Source: Novipirellula herctigrandis
Lineage (GTDB): Bacteria > Planctomycetota > Planctomycetia > Pirellulales > Pirellulaceae
Assembly: GCA_007859835.1 (NCBI GenBank)
Contig: SJPJ01000001.1
Span: 8,284,329 to 8,348,328, forward strand
Length of the DNA: 64,000 bases
Reading direction: 5' to 3'
Shown here: positions 55,176 to 63,890 of the stretch, in pieces
Layout: every line of letters begins with the position of its first letter
Position numbering within the stretch: position 1 is the stretch's first letter
The notes under the pieces: generated by a model
The model's input: only the letters and a program-made list of their open reading frames with translations
Database searches by the model: none
What the model was told of the DNA's origin: nothing
Position numbers and translations under genes: made by a program

Positions 55176-56720
55176 TCAAAACGACTCGTCGTAAAACTGA
55201 TAGGCATTTGGTATCGCCAAGTGAGTGACACTTCGCCGTGGTTCATTGAAATATTTGTATCCCTTTTGCATCGTCGAGTCCTGCCAAACGGGGTCATCCC
55301 AGGAATCGGGCAACCGTGTTGGGTATTCTTTTAGCAATTCTTCAAACTGCTTTCGGTCAGCAGCATACTCGGGGGAATGGGTCACGTTCTCGTAACCACG
55401 ACCGTCCCAAGAACCATTGGTCTTGTAGAATCGTCCGAATGGCTTGCCATACAGTGGACACACCGCTTCGAGCATGAAGTCCTTGGTGCGGATCGCCCGT
55501 GCGGGACCCGGAAATGAGTAGATTGCCGGCTTGGTTGTTTCAGAGTTTCCGGTTAGGAACGGCTTCAGGCTGATTCCGTCAACATGCTGATTTGCGGGGA
55601 TATCGGTACCGGCAAAATCAATGATCGTCGGCAAGACATCCGTGAAGTCGGTCAGTTCCCTGGTCATACCGCGATTCTGGATGCCGGCACCGGCGACGAC
55701 AAACGGCAGGTGAACCCCGTACTCAACACCTCGGCTTTTGGCCGATGAGGTTGTCCCGTTGTCGGATGAATAGATGATGATCGTGTTATCGGCAATGCCC
55801 ATCGCTTCGATCTTCGCAACAATCTTAGCAACCAATTTGTCGGCGTAGTTGACCTGCGCGAGAAACATTTTCATGCCTTCGTCGGTGCCCTTTCTGAAGT
55901 TCTTGTTGGTGGGCTGTTCGCCTTGGGCAACGAGGTCGGGGGTTGGACAGTGGGCACCGTGTGGCAAAACCTGGGTGTAGTACGCCAGGAACGGCTGGTC
56001 GTCCTTGGCATTTTCTTCGATGAAGTCGCAAATGAAATCGCAAAAGATATCCGGTCCATAGTCGTTCATCGTGGTCGGAACGACCTTGTCATTTTGAATG
56101 ACTCCCGGCTTCCAATATCGAGAAATCTTGGGCTCGCCACTGATGGCCGCGATCTCCCAGGTGTCGTCTGGAATAAGCGTCTTCCCCAGCCGCTGCTCGA
56201 AGGGTCCCGGAGCCGCATCCCACACGCAATAGGAATCAAGCCCTAGCTGCTGATGATCGTCCAGCACCATGTAGCCAGCGGGATTGTGCCACTTTCCGCC
56301 AACTGCCACCTTGTAGCCCGCGTCGTGCACCAATTTGGTGAAGTTTGGCAGGCGATCAGGGTTGCGGCGGATATTGCCTGGTCTGTCCGGTTGGCCTGGC
56401 AGAAACGTCAGTTTATTGTCGTAAGCACCGTTGTGGATTGCGTAGTTGCCCGTCAAAAAAATCGAGCGGGATGGTCCGCAGATTGCCTGCCCCCAGCAAT
56501 GTGCGAACCAGACCCCACGCCGTGCAAGCGCGTCGATGTTGGGGGTATTGGATGGGGTGCCTTTCTTGACATCGTAGATGCCGAATTCTTCGAAGCCTGC
56601 GTCGTCTGACAGGATGACAACAATGTTGGGACGCTCCGGAATTGCCGTCTCAGCCGGCAGTGTTTGTTGTGAGAATAGCGCTGTCGCGAGAAGTAGTAGT
56701 CTCAAGCAGAATTTGATCAT
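55176..56720 (-). CDS. Sulfatase 4 (S1 type)
   Basis: 514-residue exported sulfatase. Signal peptide MIKFCLRLLLLATALFSQQT. The metal site is IVVILSDDAGF (D39-D40), the formylglycine site ICGPSRSIFLTG (C81), and GGKWHNPAG and IIYSSDNGTTS complete the active-site set. The CGPSR variant differs from the CSPTR/CCPTR sites of the other three, so it belongs to a different subfamily. It lies 268 bp upstream of the GH117-like pair on the same strand. Confidence 0.95.
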   Translation of the reverse strand: MIKFCLRLLLLATALFSQQTLPAETAIPERPNIVVILSDDAGFEEFGIYDVKKGTPSNTPNIDALARRGVWFAHCWGQAICGPSRSIFLTGNYAIHNGAYDNKLTFLPGQPDRPGNIRRNPDRLPNFTKLVHDAGYKVAVGGKWHNPAGYMVLDDHQQLGLDSYCVWDAAPGPFEQRLGKTLIPDDTWEIAAISGEPKISRYWKPGVIQNDKVVPTTMNDYGPDIFCDFICDFIEENAKDDQPFLAYYTQVLPHGAHCPTPDLVAQGEQPTNKNFRKGTDEGMKMFLAQVNYADKLVAKIVAKIEAMGIADNTIIIYSSDNGTTSSAKSRGVEYGVHLPFVVAGAGIQNRGMTRELTDFTDVLPTIIDFAGTDIPANQHVDGISLKPFLTGNSETTKPAIYSFPGPARAIRTKDFMLEAVCPLYGKPFGRFYKTNGSWDGRGYENVTHSPEYAADRKQFEELLKEYPTRLPDSWDDPVWQDSTMQKGYKYFNEPRRSVTHLAIPNAYQFYDESF

Positions 56721-57187
56721 GCTAGTACCATGGATTTATTCAACAATTGTGGGCCAAGTGAAACCTGATGATGACAGTATATTGCACTATTACCAACTTG
56801 TATCTGGTCTACGTTTGAAGCAACCTTCCTATCCAAAGAACGATCGACGAGACGAATTTGGAGTGGTTTTGCTTCAAGGAGATCCGTCAATACATCGGGT
56901 TACCGAAGAAACCCGAAAGGTTACATTTTGGATGGCCCACATTTTGGATGGCCAACGCGACGCGAAATGCGCAAATTAGTGAGATGGTACGTTCCCCAGA
57001 ACGTGGCCCACCGTCTGGTGAGGGTGGCTACATCAAAGATGAAAATGCTCTATCGGGAAACGCGTCGAGACTCCAGTGAATAATCAGGCCAAACGTCCTT
57101 GTGCTCGATTGCGGCGTTCAGCCGCTGGGGAGGCGAATCGTCGTTTTTGACGTTGTTTGGCGGAGCTCGATAGCGAGAAGCGAGCGG
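56721..57187. other. Intergenic region with a 16-bp direct repeat
   Basis: The gap between the porin and sulfatase 4 has no supported gene. It holds ACATTTTGGATGGCCC at 56923-56938 and 56939-56954 (last base differs), directly adjacent to each other. The short plus-strand frames across it have no recognisable content. Confidence 0.6.
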
Positions 57188-58486
57188 CTAAAATGAGGCA
57201 CGAAGGCGAATGCCAAAGAGTGCCATGACATCCTCCTTTGAATGGAGTGCCGGGTCAGCGATTAACTGAACGTCAGGCGTGATCGCCAAAGATTGAGTTA
57301 GCTGAAAACGATAGAATACTTCACTCGTGAATTGGTCTCGCAGTGTCCCGTCTGCGGGCTTGCCGAAGCTAATTCCAATTCCGGCGACGTCATTGTTTTC
57401 TCGGCGCATTCCGAGGCCGGTGCTGAAGGTTGTTTGCATCAGTGCTGCGTCACCATCGGAGTAACCGAATCGGAAGAACGGGAGCCACTTTTCATGAAGA
57501 AATTTCTGGGCGGTCAAAGCGACACCCCAACCTTCGGGCGTCTGCGGTTTGGCTCTGGCGTCGGAGTGCCAAAAAGTAGCGTGAACGTTATCTAGATAGA
57601 TGCGATCGCGTGATGAGGTCAGGCCACACTCAAGGTAACTGAAATACTCGCGTTCGTCGAAGAACGTATCGAAACCAGCCAACGTCGGTTGACCGTTGGC
57701 ATCTGAAAAACCGCCTTGCAGGTAGAGTCGGTCCGTCAACATGGCTCCGGCCGCCATGCCGAGACCTTGGTTCGGAACGGCGATCGTTGGGTTAGTGGAA
57801 AACCCAAGATTGATGAAATGCATCAGCGGATTCATCAGTGCATACACATCAATGAAATCGGTGACATCGATCTTACCGACCGCGAACACCAGATCTCGGT
57901 CATAAAAGTACTGCTTCCAGTAGAGGTTCGTCACACCAAAGTTGAATTCGTTAAAAAATGTGCCGGTGGGAAGAATCGAGCCAGCTTCGAAGCCAAGATC
58001 GAATGGAGTGATCGCAGTCATGCGATGTCGGTTTTCACCCTTGAAGACGAGTTGCCCCGGATTGTTGGAGCCTCGACCGAGCAACGTCCACTGGCCGTAG
58101 ACGCGAACCAGCCCGCTGGCCGCGTCGGTTTCGCCCAGACTGCTGGTCGCCGTCTGGTAGAACATCGACTCATCGATACTCAGCTGCAGACCGCACGAGT
58201 TGTCCAACCGCTGCTTGAACTCGAACCATGGTTCAAAATGTTGCTGCAACCGCTCGCAGCGATACTCGGCAGCATTCACGTTGCTGTCCTCGGCCAACTG
58301 TCCGCTGACGCTAGAGGGGCCGCCGAACTGGTCGATGTCCAGATAGAGCCCAATCTTCTGAGCGATGGATTGGCTATTGAGCGGAGGTCCCGCATCCTGC
58401 CCTGCCAAACTTTGCGCAGTCGCTACTACCGTGATGAACGACACGAGTGCGCTCAGCCAAATCGTCCATGAATGCTGTGACTTCAT
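57188..58486 (-). CDS. OprB-family carbohydrate-selective porin
   Basis: 432-residue outer-membrane beta-barrel. Signal peptide MKSQHSWTIWLSALVSFITV. The barrel ends in a terminal phenylalanine (RASF) as expected for outer-membrane insertion. Typical OprB elements are LGRGSNNPGQLVFKGENRH, NLYWKQYFYDRDLVFAVGKI, GEMNPLMHF-like (YALMNPLMHFINLGFS), and the C-terminal ITPDVQLIADPALH. It would admit sugars or short oligosaccharides across the outer membrane and is the natural uptake partner of the secreted enzymes to its left. It lies 217 bp downstream of the PepSY protein. Confidence 0.92.
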   Translation of the reverse strand: MKSQHSWTIWLSALVSFITVVATAQSLAGQDAGPPLNSQSIAQKIGLYLDIDQFGGPSSVSGQLAEDSNVNAAEYRCERLQQHFEPWFEFKQRLDNSCGLQLSIDESMFYQTATSSLGETDAASGLVRVYGQWTLLGRGSNNPGQLVFKGENRHRMTAITPFDLGFEAGSILPTGTFFNEFNFGVTNLYWKQYFYDRDLVFAVGKIDVTDFIDVYALMNPLMHFINLGFSTNPTIAVPNQGLGMAAGAMLTDRLYLQGGFSDANGQPTLAGFDTFFDEREYFSYLECGLTSSRDRIYLDNVHATFWHSDARAKPQTPEGWGVALTAQKFLHEKWLPFFRFGYSDGDAALMQTTFSTGLGMRRENNDVAGIGISFGKPADGTLRDQFTSEVFYRFQLTQSLAITPDVQLIADPALHSKEDVMALFGIRLRASF

Positions 58487-58703
58487 ACAACAGTTTCTCG
58501 GAACGATAGCCAGCGGAATTCACATGGTCGCATGGTGTAGCGATTAATCCGTTAGATCGCGAACGTAGCCTCACTCACTAGCCCTTTGCACTGGATCGAT
58601 ATAGGTCATGACTTTTTGAGTTGCTTACTCGACCAACGAGTGATCAGTCAACCCAGCGAGGACGATCGCAACGAATCACCCTGGCGTTGCAATATGGCCG
58701 ATT

Positions 58704-59276
58704 CTAGACGGCAACACTGGATGACCTCTCTTTCTTGACAGTGCTTGATCGGTTTCTGCGTTTTTTCCATTTGGCGTAGGAGGGCAGAACGAACAGATAA
58801 ATCCCCGTCAGCCACAGCACACCTAGCACCAGCGATGCAGGAAGGAACACCCAAAGCTTCATTCGATGGTGGAAGAAGCTGCCATCGTGGATGCTCTCAA
58901 TCAAGTCGGAGCGTCGATAGGCGACCTGGAGTACTTCGCCGGTTTTCGTGTCTAATTGAACCTCCCAACGGTTTTTGCAGCGCACTTTGAGAATGCCCTT
59001 ACTTGGCCGAACGTCGAGACGGTCGATGTCGTCCCAGCTTTTGACTTTTGCTTCCCGAACGCCTTGGGTAGCCGTGAGAATCTCGTCGAAGCGGATTGAT
59101 GGTTCGCCACGGGAGCCTGTTTGCGTTGCTGGTTGAATCCAGGCAGACTGTTTTTTCAGTTGCAGAATCACACCAGAAGCAATGACCACAGCCAGCGGCA
59201 ACGCGATCAGGATCGCCCCCCATCGGTGGCCGTCACGGTTCAACTTCGAAAACTTCATTCTATTCGAACGTCTCAT
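58704..59276 (-). CDS. PepSY-domain membrane protein
   Basis: 190 residues with one membrane helix near 20-40 (ILIALPLAVVIASGVIL) and another near 145-165 (LWVFLPASLVLGVLWLTGIYLFVLP), flanking a small PepSY-like domain (LTATQGVREAKVKSWDDI, VQLDTKTGEVLQVAYRRSD). The N-terminus and the LHHRMKLW-like segment resemble PepSY-associated transmembrane proteins that accompany porins or siderophore systems. Start at 59276 or 59258 cannot be decided. It lies 89 bp after the VPS10-like gene. Confidence 0.85.
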   Translation of the reverse strand: MRRSNRMKFSKLNRDGHRWGAILIALPLAVVIASGVILQLKKQSAWIQPATQTGSRGEPSIRFDEILTATQGVREAKVKSWDDIDRLDVRPSKGILKVRCKNRWEVQLDTKTGEVLQVAYRRSDLIESIHDGSFFHHRMKLWVFLPASLVLGVLWLTGIYLFVLPSYAKWKKRRNRSSTVKKERSSSVAV

Positions 59277-59365
59277 GAGTTTGAGTTGTCAGCAACAACA
59301 AGAAAAAAGGCAGCGACACGCAGAACGTGACGCTGCCAATGTTCGTAATCGTCCTTGCACGACCT

Positions 59366-62300
59366 TTAGTTTCTCGGCTTAGCGGCAAAATCTTTCCAGG
59401 ATTCGATCTCCACGTCAATCTGCTTCTCCATTTCATCGACCACAGCGTAGCATGATGCCGGAGGTGGTCCCTCGGAATGGAAAAGGACCGAATTGACGGT
59501 CGTCAGCTTAGAGAGCATTTTCGGCGGTTCGTTTGCGATCTCGGAAAGATTGGCGCCCTGCGGCACCAACTTGCCGGCGAATTCCATCGCGCGCTTCCCT
59601 ACTTCGGAATCTTCACCGGCTTCCTCAGCCAGTTTCAAGGCGGCAGTGATCTCCTTGTTGGAACGCTCGAAAATCGAACGCACCCTCCACCACAACTCGA
59701 AGCGTTTGGCGGAATCCTCTGTTGAGTATTGCTCGTTCGGGTTCATCTTCAGCTCGAAACTCTGCACCTCCGAGCTGCCGTTGACCGTCAGCTTCGCCTT
59801 GTAGGTTCCGACCGGGGCCTGAACGATAATTCCGGGAGCTGGCTTTCCATTGACGGCGAGCACATCGGGATAGTTCATGTCCCAGATCATCCGGTTCAGC
59901 CCGGGCTCTTGGCTGAGAACGTCACCCTCGTAGGTTTTAATTAACTGATCCTTCTCGTCGAGGATGCTCAAGCTCACGTCTTTGGCGTCGTCGCCTAGCC
60001 AGTAGTTGATGACGGCGCCGTAGGGCCGGGCACCGCCGGCATCTAGGTATTTGCGTTTCCGTTCGCCGTTCACGATGCCGAGCTCGTAGAACGTGTGGCC
60101 CATGCGGCCGTTCTGGACGAAGTAATTCTTCTGTCCGCCGCCGACACCGCCCCCATAGAGCGCCCACCAGTTGATCCCCAGGCGGGTGTGTGCGCGCGGC
60201 TTGAACAGCTGCGAGGCTTGCCCTCGATGTTTCTCGTCCCACTGACGCAGGGGCGAAATGTCGTCGAGGATCCAGAAGCTGCGGCCGAAGGTGGCGATGC
60301 AGAGATCCTCATCCTTGATCTTGATGTCGTGCACGGGGACGGCGGGAAGATTCAGGTTCAGCGGCTTCCATGTGGAACCATCGTCGAAGGAGATGAACAC
60401 CCCGGTCTCCGTTCCGGCAAACAGCAAGCCCTTACGAACGGTGTCTTCCCGAATCGTCCGGGTGATCTCGGTCTGCGGGAAATTTTCGCTCAGGTTGACC
60501 CAAGTCTTGCCGAAATCGGCGGACTTCCACAGATACGGCAGAAAATCATTGGCCGTGCGGTAACGGCTCGCGGCGAGGTAGACGGTTCCCGCGTCGTGCG
60601 GCGAGGCCTCCAGTTCATACACGTCGGTGTCTTCCGGCATGTCCGGAGGGGTGACGTTTTCCCACGATTTGCCGCCATCCTGCGTCACATGCACCAAGCC
60701 GTCATCGCTTCCCGTCCAGAGGATGCCCGGCTTGACCTTGGACGCCACCATGCGGTGGATCGTGTTGTAGGCTTCCTGACCGGATGTCTCAAGCGACGAG
60801 GGCGAGCCGCCGGCCTGCTGTTTCGATTCCTCATCCTTGGTCAGTACTGGGCTGATCTCCTCCCAGGTCATCCCTTCGTCTTTGCTGCGGAAGACGACTT
60901 CCGCCGCGGTGTAGAGAGTATTCTCGTCAAACGGATCGATCACGATTGGCGCGTGCCAGTTGAACCGGTACTTGGCTTTGTTCTGGCCTTCGCCGAAGGT
61001 CGGCATCGGCCAGACGTTCCGGTGTTCCCACTGTCCCGTCTTCAGGTTAACCCGCTGGATCGGACAGCCGCCGGCCGCAAACGTGCTCTGGGCGAGGTGG
61101 TAAACGATGTCCGGATCGGTGGGGTGCGGCACGCAGGGTCCTGATTCGCCACTTCCAATCACCGTCACCTCGGCCTGGGAGATGCCGCCATAAACCGAAG
61201 CCGAAGGCACTTTATAGCCGATCAGATCCTGGTTGTTCCCGTACAGGTTATAGGGGAACTGATTGTCAATATTGAGGCGGTAGACCTGCTGGGTAGGCTG
61301 CGTGTAAGGAGTCGACCAGGTTTTTCCTCCGTTGAGTGTCACCATCACACCACCGTCGTGCGTGACGATCATGCGGTCCCGATCGGTGGGATCAAATTTG
61401 ATGTCCTGGAAGTCGTCCTTCGTGCCGCTGCGCTGCTTCCAATTCTTGCCACCGTCGAGCGACTGCCAGAGCTTGTTGGACGCCACCCACAACTCGTTAC
61501 CGTCAATCGGACTGGCATGCAGGTGGTAGTAGTAGAACGGGCGCTGGGTGATGCCAACATGATCGGTCAGCCACTTCCAGGTCTTTCCACCGTCCTCCGA
61601 CTGGTAGAGACCGTTCTTTTCCTTCGAGTCGATTAGGGCCGTGATACGGTTCGGCTTGTCTTTGGAGTGCGCCAGACCGATGCGGCCCAGGTTGTCCGAG
61701 GGCAGGCCGGGATTTCGCGTGATCTCCGTCCAGGTGTCACCACCATCGGTCGACTTGAAAATGCCGCTGTTGGGGCCGCCTGCCATCAATCCCCAGGTGC
61801 GCCGGTGGATCTCGAAGGTGGATGCATACAGGATGTTGGGATCATGATCGCACATGACTAGGTCGATCACGCCGGCCTGCTCGTGTTTGAAGAAGACCTG
61901 CTTCCACGTCTTGCCGCCATCCTTGCTGCGATAGACGCCGCGATCCTTGCTGGGGCCAAACGGGTTGCCGATGGCTGAAACATAGACCAGGTCCGGATTG
62001 TTCGGGTGAATACGCACCCGGGAGATGTTGCGTGTGTCCTTCAGTCCGATGTGTTTCCAGGTTTTGCCACCGTCCGTCGACTTGTAGACGCCATCCCCCC
62101 AGGACACGCAGTCTCGCAACTGGGGCTCACCGGTCCCGATGTAGATCGTCTCAGGACGGCTGCGGGCCACCGCGATGGCGCCTACCGAGCCAACGTTGAT
62201 CTGGCCGTCCGTGATGGGGATCCAGTACTGGCCGGCGTCTTCCGTCTTCCACACTCCGCCGGAGGAATGGGCATGGTAGAAGACATTGCGATCGGTCGGG

Positions 62301-62551
62301 TGCATCTCTACTCCGCACCCGCGAACTCCAACAAAGGGTCCAACGCATCTCCATTCGAGCGAGCGCATCCGGCGATCGATCTCAGGATCAACTCGCTCCG
62401 CGAAAGGCACATCCTGGTTCGATACTGGTTTTGTAGCTTCATGCGGCCACACTTCAGCCTTGGCTTGCGATTGGCCGAGTGAAAACGCTCCCAACGCGAA
62501 GACGCCGACGAGGTAACAAATGGATCGATTTCTAATGGTTTGTTTGGACAT
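59366..62551 (-). CDS. Secreted VPS10/BNR beta-propeller protein
   Basis: 1061-residue exported protein. ATG at 62551 with signal SICYLVGVFALGAFSLGQSQ. It contains about ten Asp-box (BNR) turns of the form DGGKTW (KHIGL, KQVFF, WKWLT, ENVTP etc.) distributed over about 100-780, building the two- to three-propeller sortilin-like layout. The C-terminal 250 residues form beta domains (MIWDMNYPDVLAVNGKPAPG) and an alpha-helical tail. Such proteins in this phylum are often named glycosyl hydrolase but no catalytic residues of GH33 or GH74 are clear. Composition looks more GC-rich than the surroundings, suggesting a different history. Confidence 0.85.
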   Translation of the reverse strand: MSKQTIRNRSICYLVGVFALGAFSLGQSQAKAEVWPHEATKPVSNQDVPFAERVDPEIDRRMRSLEWRCVGPFVGVRGCGVEMHPTDRNVFYHAHSSGGVWKTEDAGQYWIPITDGQINVGSVGAIAVARSRPETIYIGTGEPQLRDCVSWGDGVYKSTDGGKTWKHIGLKDTRNISRVRIHPNNPDLVYVSAIGNPFGPSKDRGVYRSKDGGKTWKQVFFKHEQAGVIDLVMCDHDPNILYASTFEIHRRTWGLMAGGPNSGIFKSTDGGDTWTEITRNPGLPSDNLGRIGLAHSKDKPNRITALIDSKEKNGLYQSEDGGKTWKWLTDHVGITQRPFYYYHLHASPIDGNELWVASNKLWQSLDGGKNWKQRSGTKDDFQDIKFDPTDRDRMIVTHDGGVMVTLNGGKTWSTPYTQPTQQVYRLNIDNQFPYNLYGNNQDLIGYKVPSASVYGGISQAEVTVIGSGESGPCVPHPTDPDIVYHLAQSTFAAGGCPIQRVNLKTGQWEHRNVWPMPTFGEGQNKAKYRFNWHAPIVIDPFDENTLYTAAEVVFRSKDEGMTWEEISPVLTKDEESKQQAGGSPSSLETSGQEAYNTIHRMVASKVKPGILWTGSDDGLVHVTQDGGKSWENVTPPDMPEDTDVYELEASPHDAGTVYLAASRYRTANDFLPYLWKSADFGKTWVNLSENFPQTEITRTIREDTVRKGLLFAGTETGVFISFDDGSTWKPLNLNLPAVPVHDIKIKDEDLCIATFGRSFWILDDISPLRQWDEKHRGQASQLFKPRAHTRLGINWWALYGGGVGGGQKNYFVQNGRMGHTFYELGIVNGERKRKYLDAGGARPYGAVINYWLGDDAKDVSLSILDEKDQLIKTYEGDVLSQEPGLNRMIWDMNYPDVLAVNGKPAPGIIVQAPVGTYKAKLTVNGSSEVQSFELKMNPNEQYSTEDSAKRFELWWRVRSIFERSNKEITAALKLAEEAGEDSEVGKRAMEFAGKLVPQGANLSEIANEPPKMLSKLTTVNSVLFHSEGPPPASCYAVVDEMEKQIDVEIESWKDFAAKPRN

Positions 62552-62688
62552 AGTATTCGTGACCTGCAAATGACTTTCCCTCATGTTCTTCCCCCGGGGT
62601 GATGAAACAGTTCGTGCATTCAGATTGATGCTGAACCGCGGTTCGCTGTTTTGCGAATGTGATGTTGACAGTGTTGTCACATTTACTT

Positions 62689-63240
62689 CTACGTGTTCTT
62701 GTAAATCACTCGGCCCTTCATGATCAGGTCATGCTTCAAGGCCCGGTTGAGCATTTGGGCGGCTCCCGAATTCACCATCATGGCTTTCGACTTCTGCTCG
62801 GGCGAGAAGAATGTAATTTTCTCGGCCTGCAAATCACGGATTTGTTGAACGCGCTTTCGCTGCACCATCAGCCAGCCAATGTCGACTCCCTGTTCCTTTA
62901 GTTGGCTCGCCAGCGTCGCGGCCTCTTTCGCGTCGTGGCCGTCTGCCTCAATCTTGTCGTCAACGATCATTCGCCGTCCTCGAACGACATAACCCAGGTC
63001 CGCGATCTGGACACTTGATAACTTTGCGAAAGGATCAATGAACCGTTTACCGCCCTCTGGCGCGAGATCGCTCCACTGTATCGCCTTTGACACTGTATCG
63101 GTGTTCGTTTCGATTACGGTCGGTGCGGTCGACACCGGAGCGTTGGCATCGTCCGCATAGAGATTATTGAACGAAAGCAACATGATTAGCAACAAGATTG
63201 CCAGGGTTGAAAACCTGGGGCTATCGTGATGCACCTTCAT
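62689..63240 (-). CDS. Secreted DUF3299-like protein, possibly truncated
   Basis: 183 residues from ATG 63240 with signal peptide FSTLAILLLIMLLSFNNLYAD. The segment IQWSDLAPEGGKRFIDPFAK followed by LSSVQIADLGYVVRGRRM matches the opening of DUF3299 proteins found in planctomycetes and proteobacteria, but the usual C-terminal half with its GYVVPL-type motif is absent. Instead the protein ends after MLNRALKHDLIMKGRVIY. A truncated or diverged member is likely. The 16-bp repeats lie 8 bp upstream of the start; the longer frame to 63345 would translate them in shifting frames and is not favoured. Confidence 0.5.
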   Translation of the reverse strand: MKVHHDSPRFSTLAILLLIMLLSFNNLYADDANAPVSTAPTVIETNTDTVSKAIQWSDLAPEGGKRFIDPFAKLSSVQIADLGYVVRGRRMIVDDKIEADGHDAKEAATLASQLKEQGVDIGWLMVQRKRVQQIRDLQAEKITFFSPEQKSKAMMVNSGAAQMLNRALKHDLIMKGRVIYKNT

Positions 63241-63890
63241 TGATAGACGCCCAGAGAAAAAGAGGCCCAGAGAAAAAGAGGCCCAGAGAAAAAGAGGCGT
63301 TGAGAAAAAGAGACACTGACGAATAGGAATCGTTGTAAAAAGCATCGATGTACAAAACGTGGTGACAAGCCTTCAAATTGTGACTGCGATTTTGACAGTG
63401 ACTTGACGGCCATTGTAACGGTTAGTCAAGAGTGTTGTGGTCTCATTCCATTATTATTGCTTTGCGTGGGGTTTGAATCTGATCGATCCAACAACTTTCC
63501 GACGGGTGAGATTTCGACACCAAACTCGGGACAGCAGAATAGATCGTTCATTTATTTGTGTCCCTGAGTCGTGGCTCGCAGAAATTTTACGTTGTTTCGG
63601 TTAGCAAATGTCAGGCGAATTTTCATATTAGTGCCGCGTCATCTTTATCACTGACCTGTTTTGCCACACCCACTGTCTGTTTTGGTTCTTGACATGCGAA
63701 TCGACGTCGGGTAGCACATCGAACAAGCTTGCAAGCCGGAAAGATCAGGAAGTGGTAGCTTTTTGAGACGCTGGATTTTGGATCAATGTCGTTAAATCAA
63801 AGGTAAGCAGGCCAGGACCTGCCTTGTGTTGCGCTTGCGAGCATTTGAGTCAGGACTGGCCTGGCCTATAAAAAATTGGGAAACCGAATC
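63241..63890. other. Divergent intergenic region with repeats and a hairpin
   Basis: 650 bp between the DUF3299-like gene and the right-edge gene. It holds the 16-bp repeats and, at 63809-63867, AGGCCAGG paired at a distance with CCTGGCCT. A tight hairpin GCAGG-CCAGGA-CCTGC lies inside the first arm (63807-63822). No gene is supported. Confidence 0.6.
63249..63312. repeat. 16-bp tandem repeat upstream of the DUF3299-like gene
   Basis: GCCCAGAGAAAAAGAG occurs exactly at 63249, 63265 and 63281, with a diverged fourth copy at 63297. It lies in the leader of the minus-strand gene starting at 63240. On that strand it is pyrimidine-rich, so it may affect translation or promoter spacing. Confidence 0.92.

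Noticed and set aside
60095..61144. 349-codon plus-strand reading frame
   Set aside because: It is antisense to the VPS10/BNR gene, whose translation has repeated DGGKTW motifs; the frame has no domain content.
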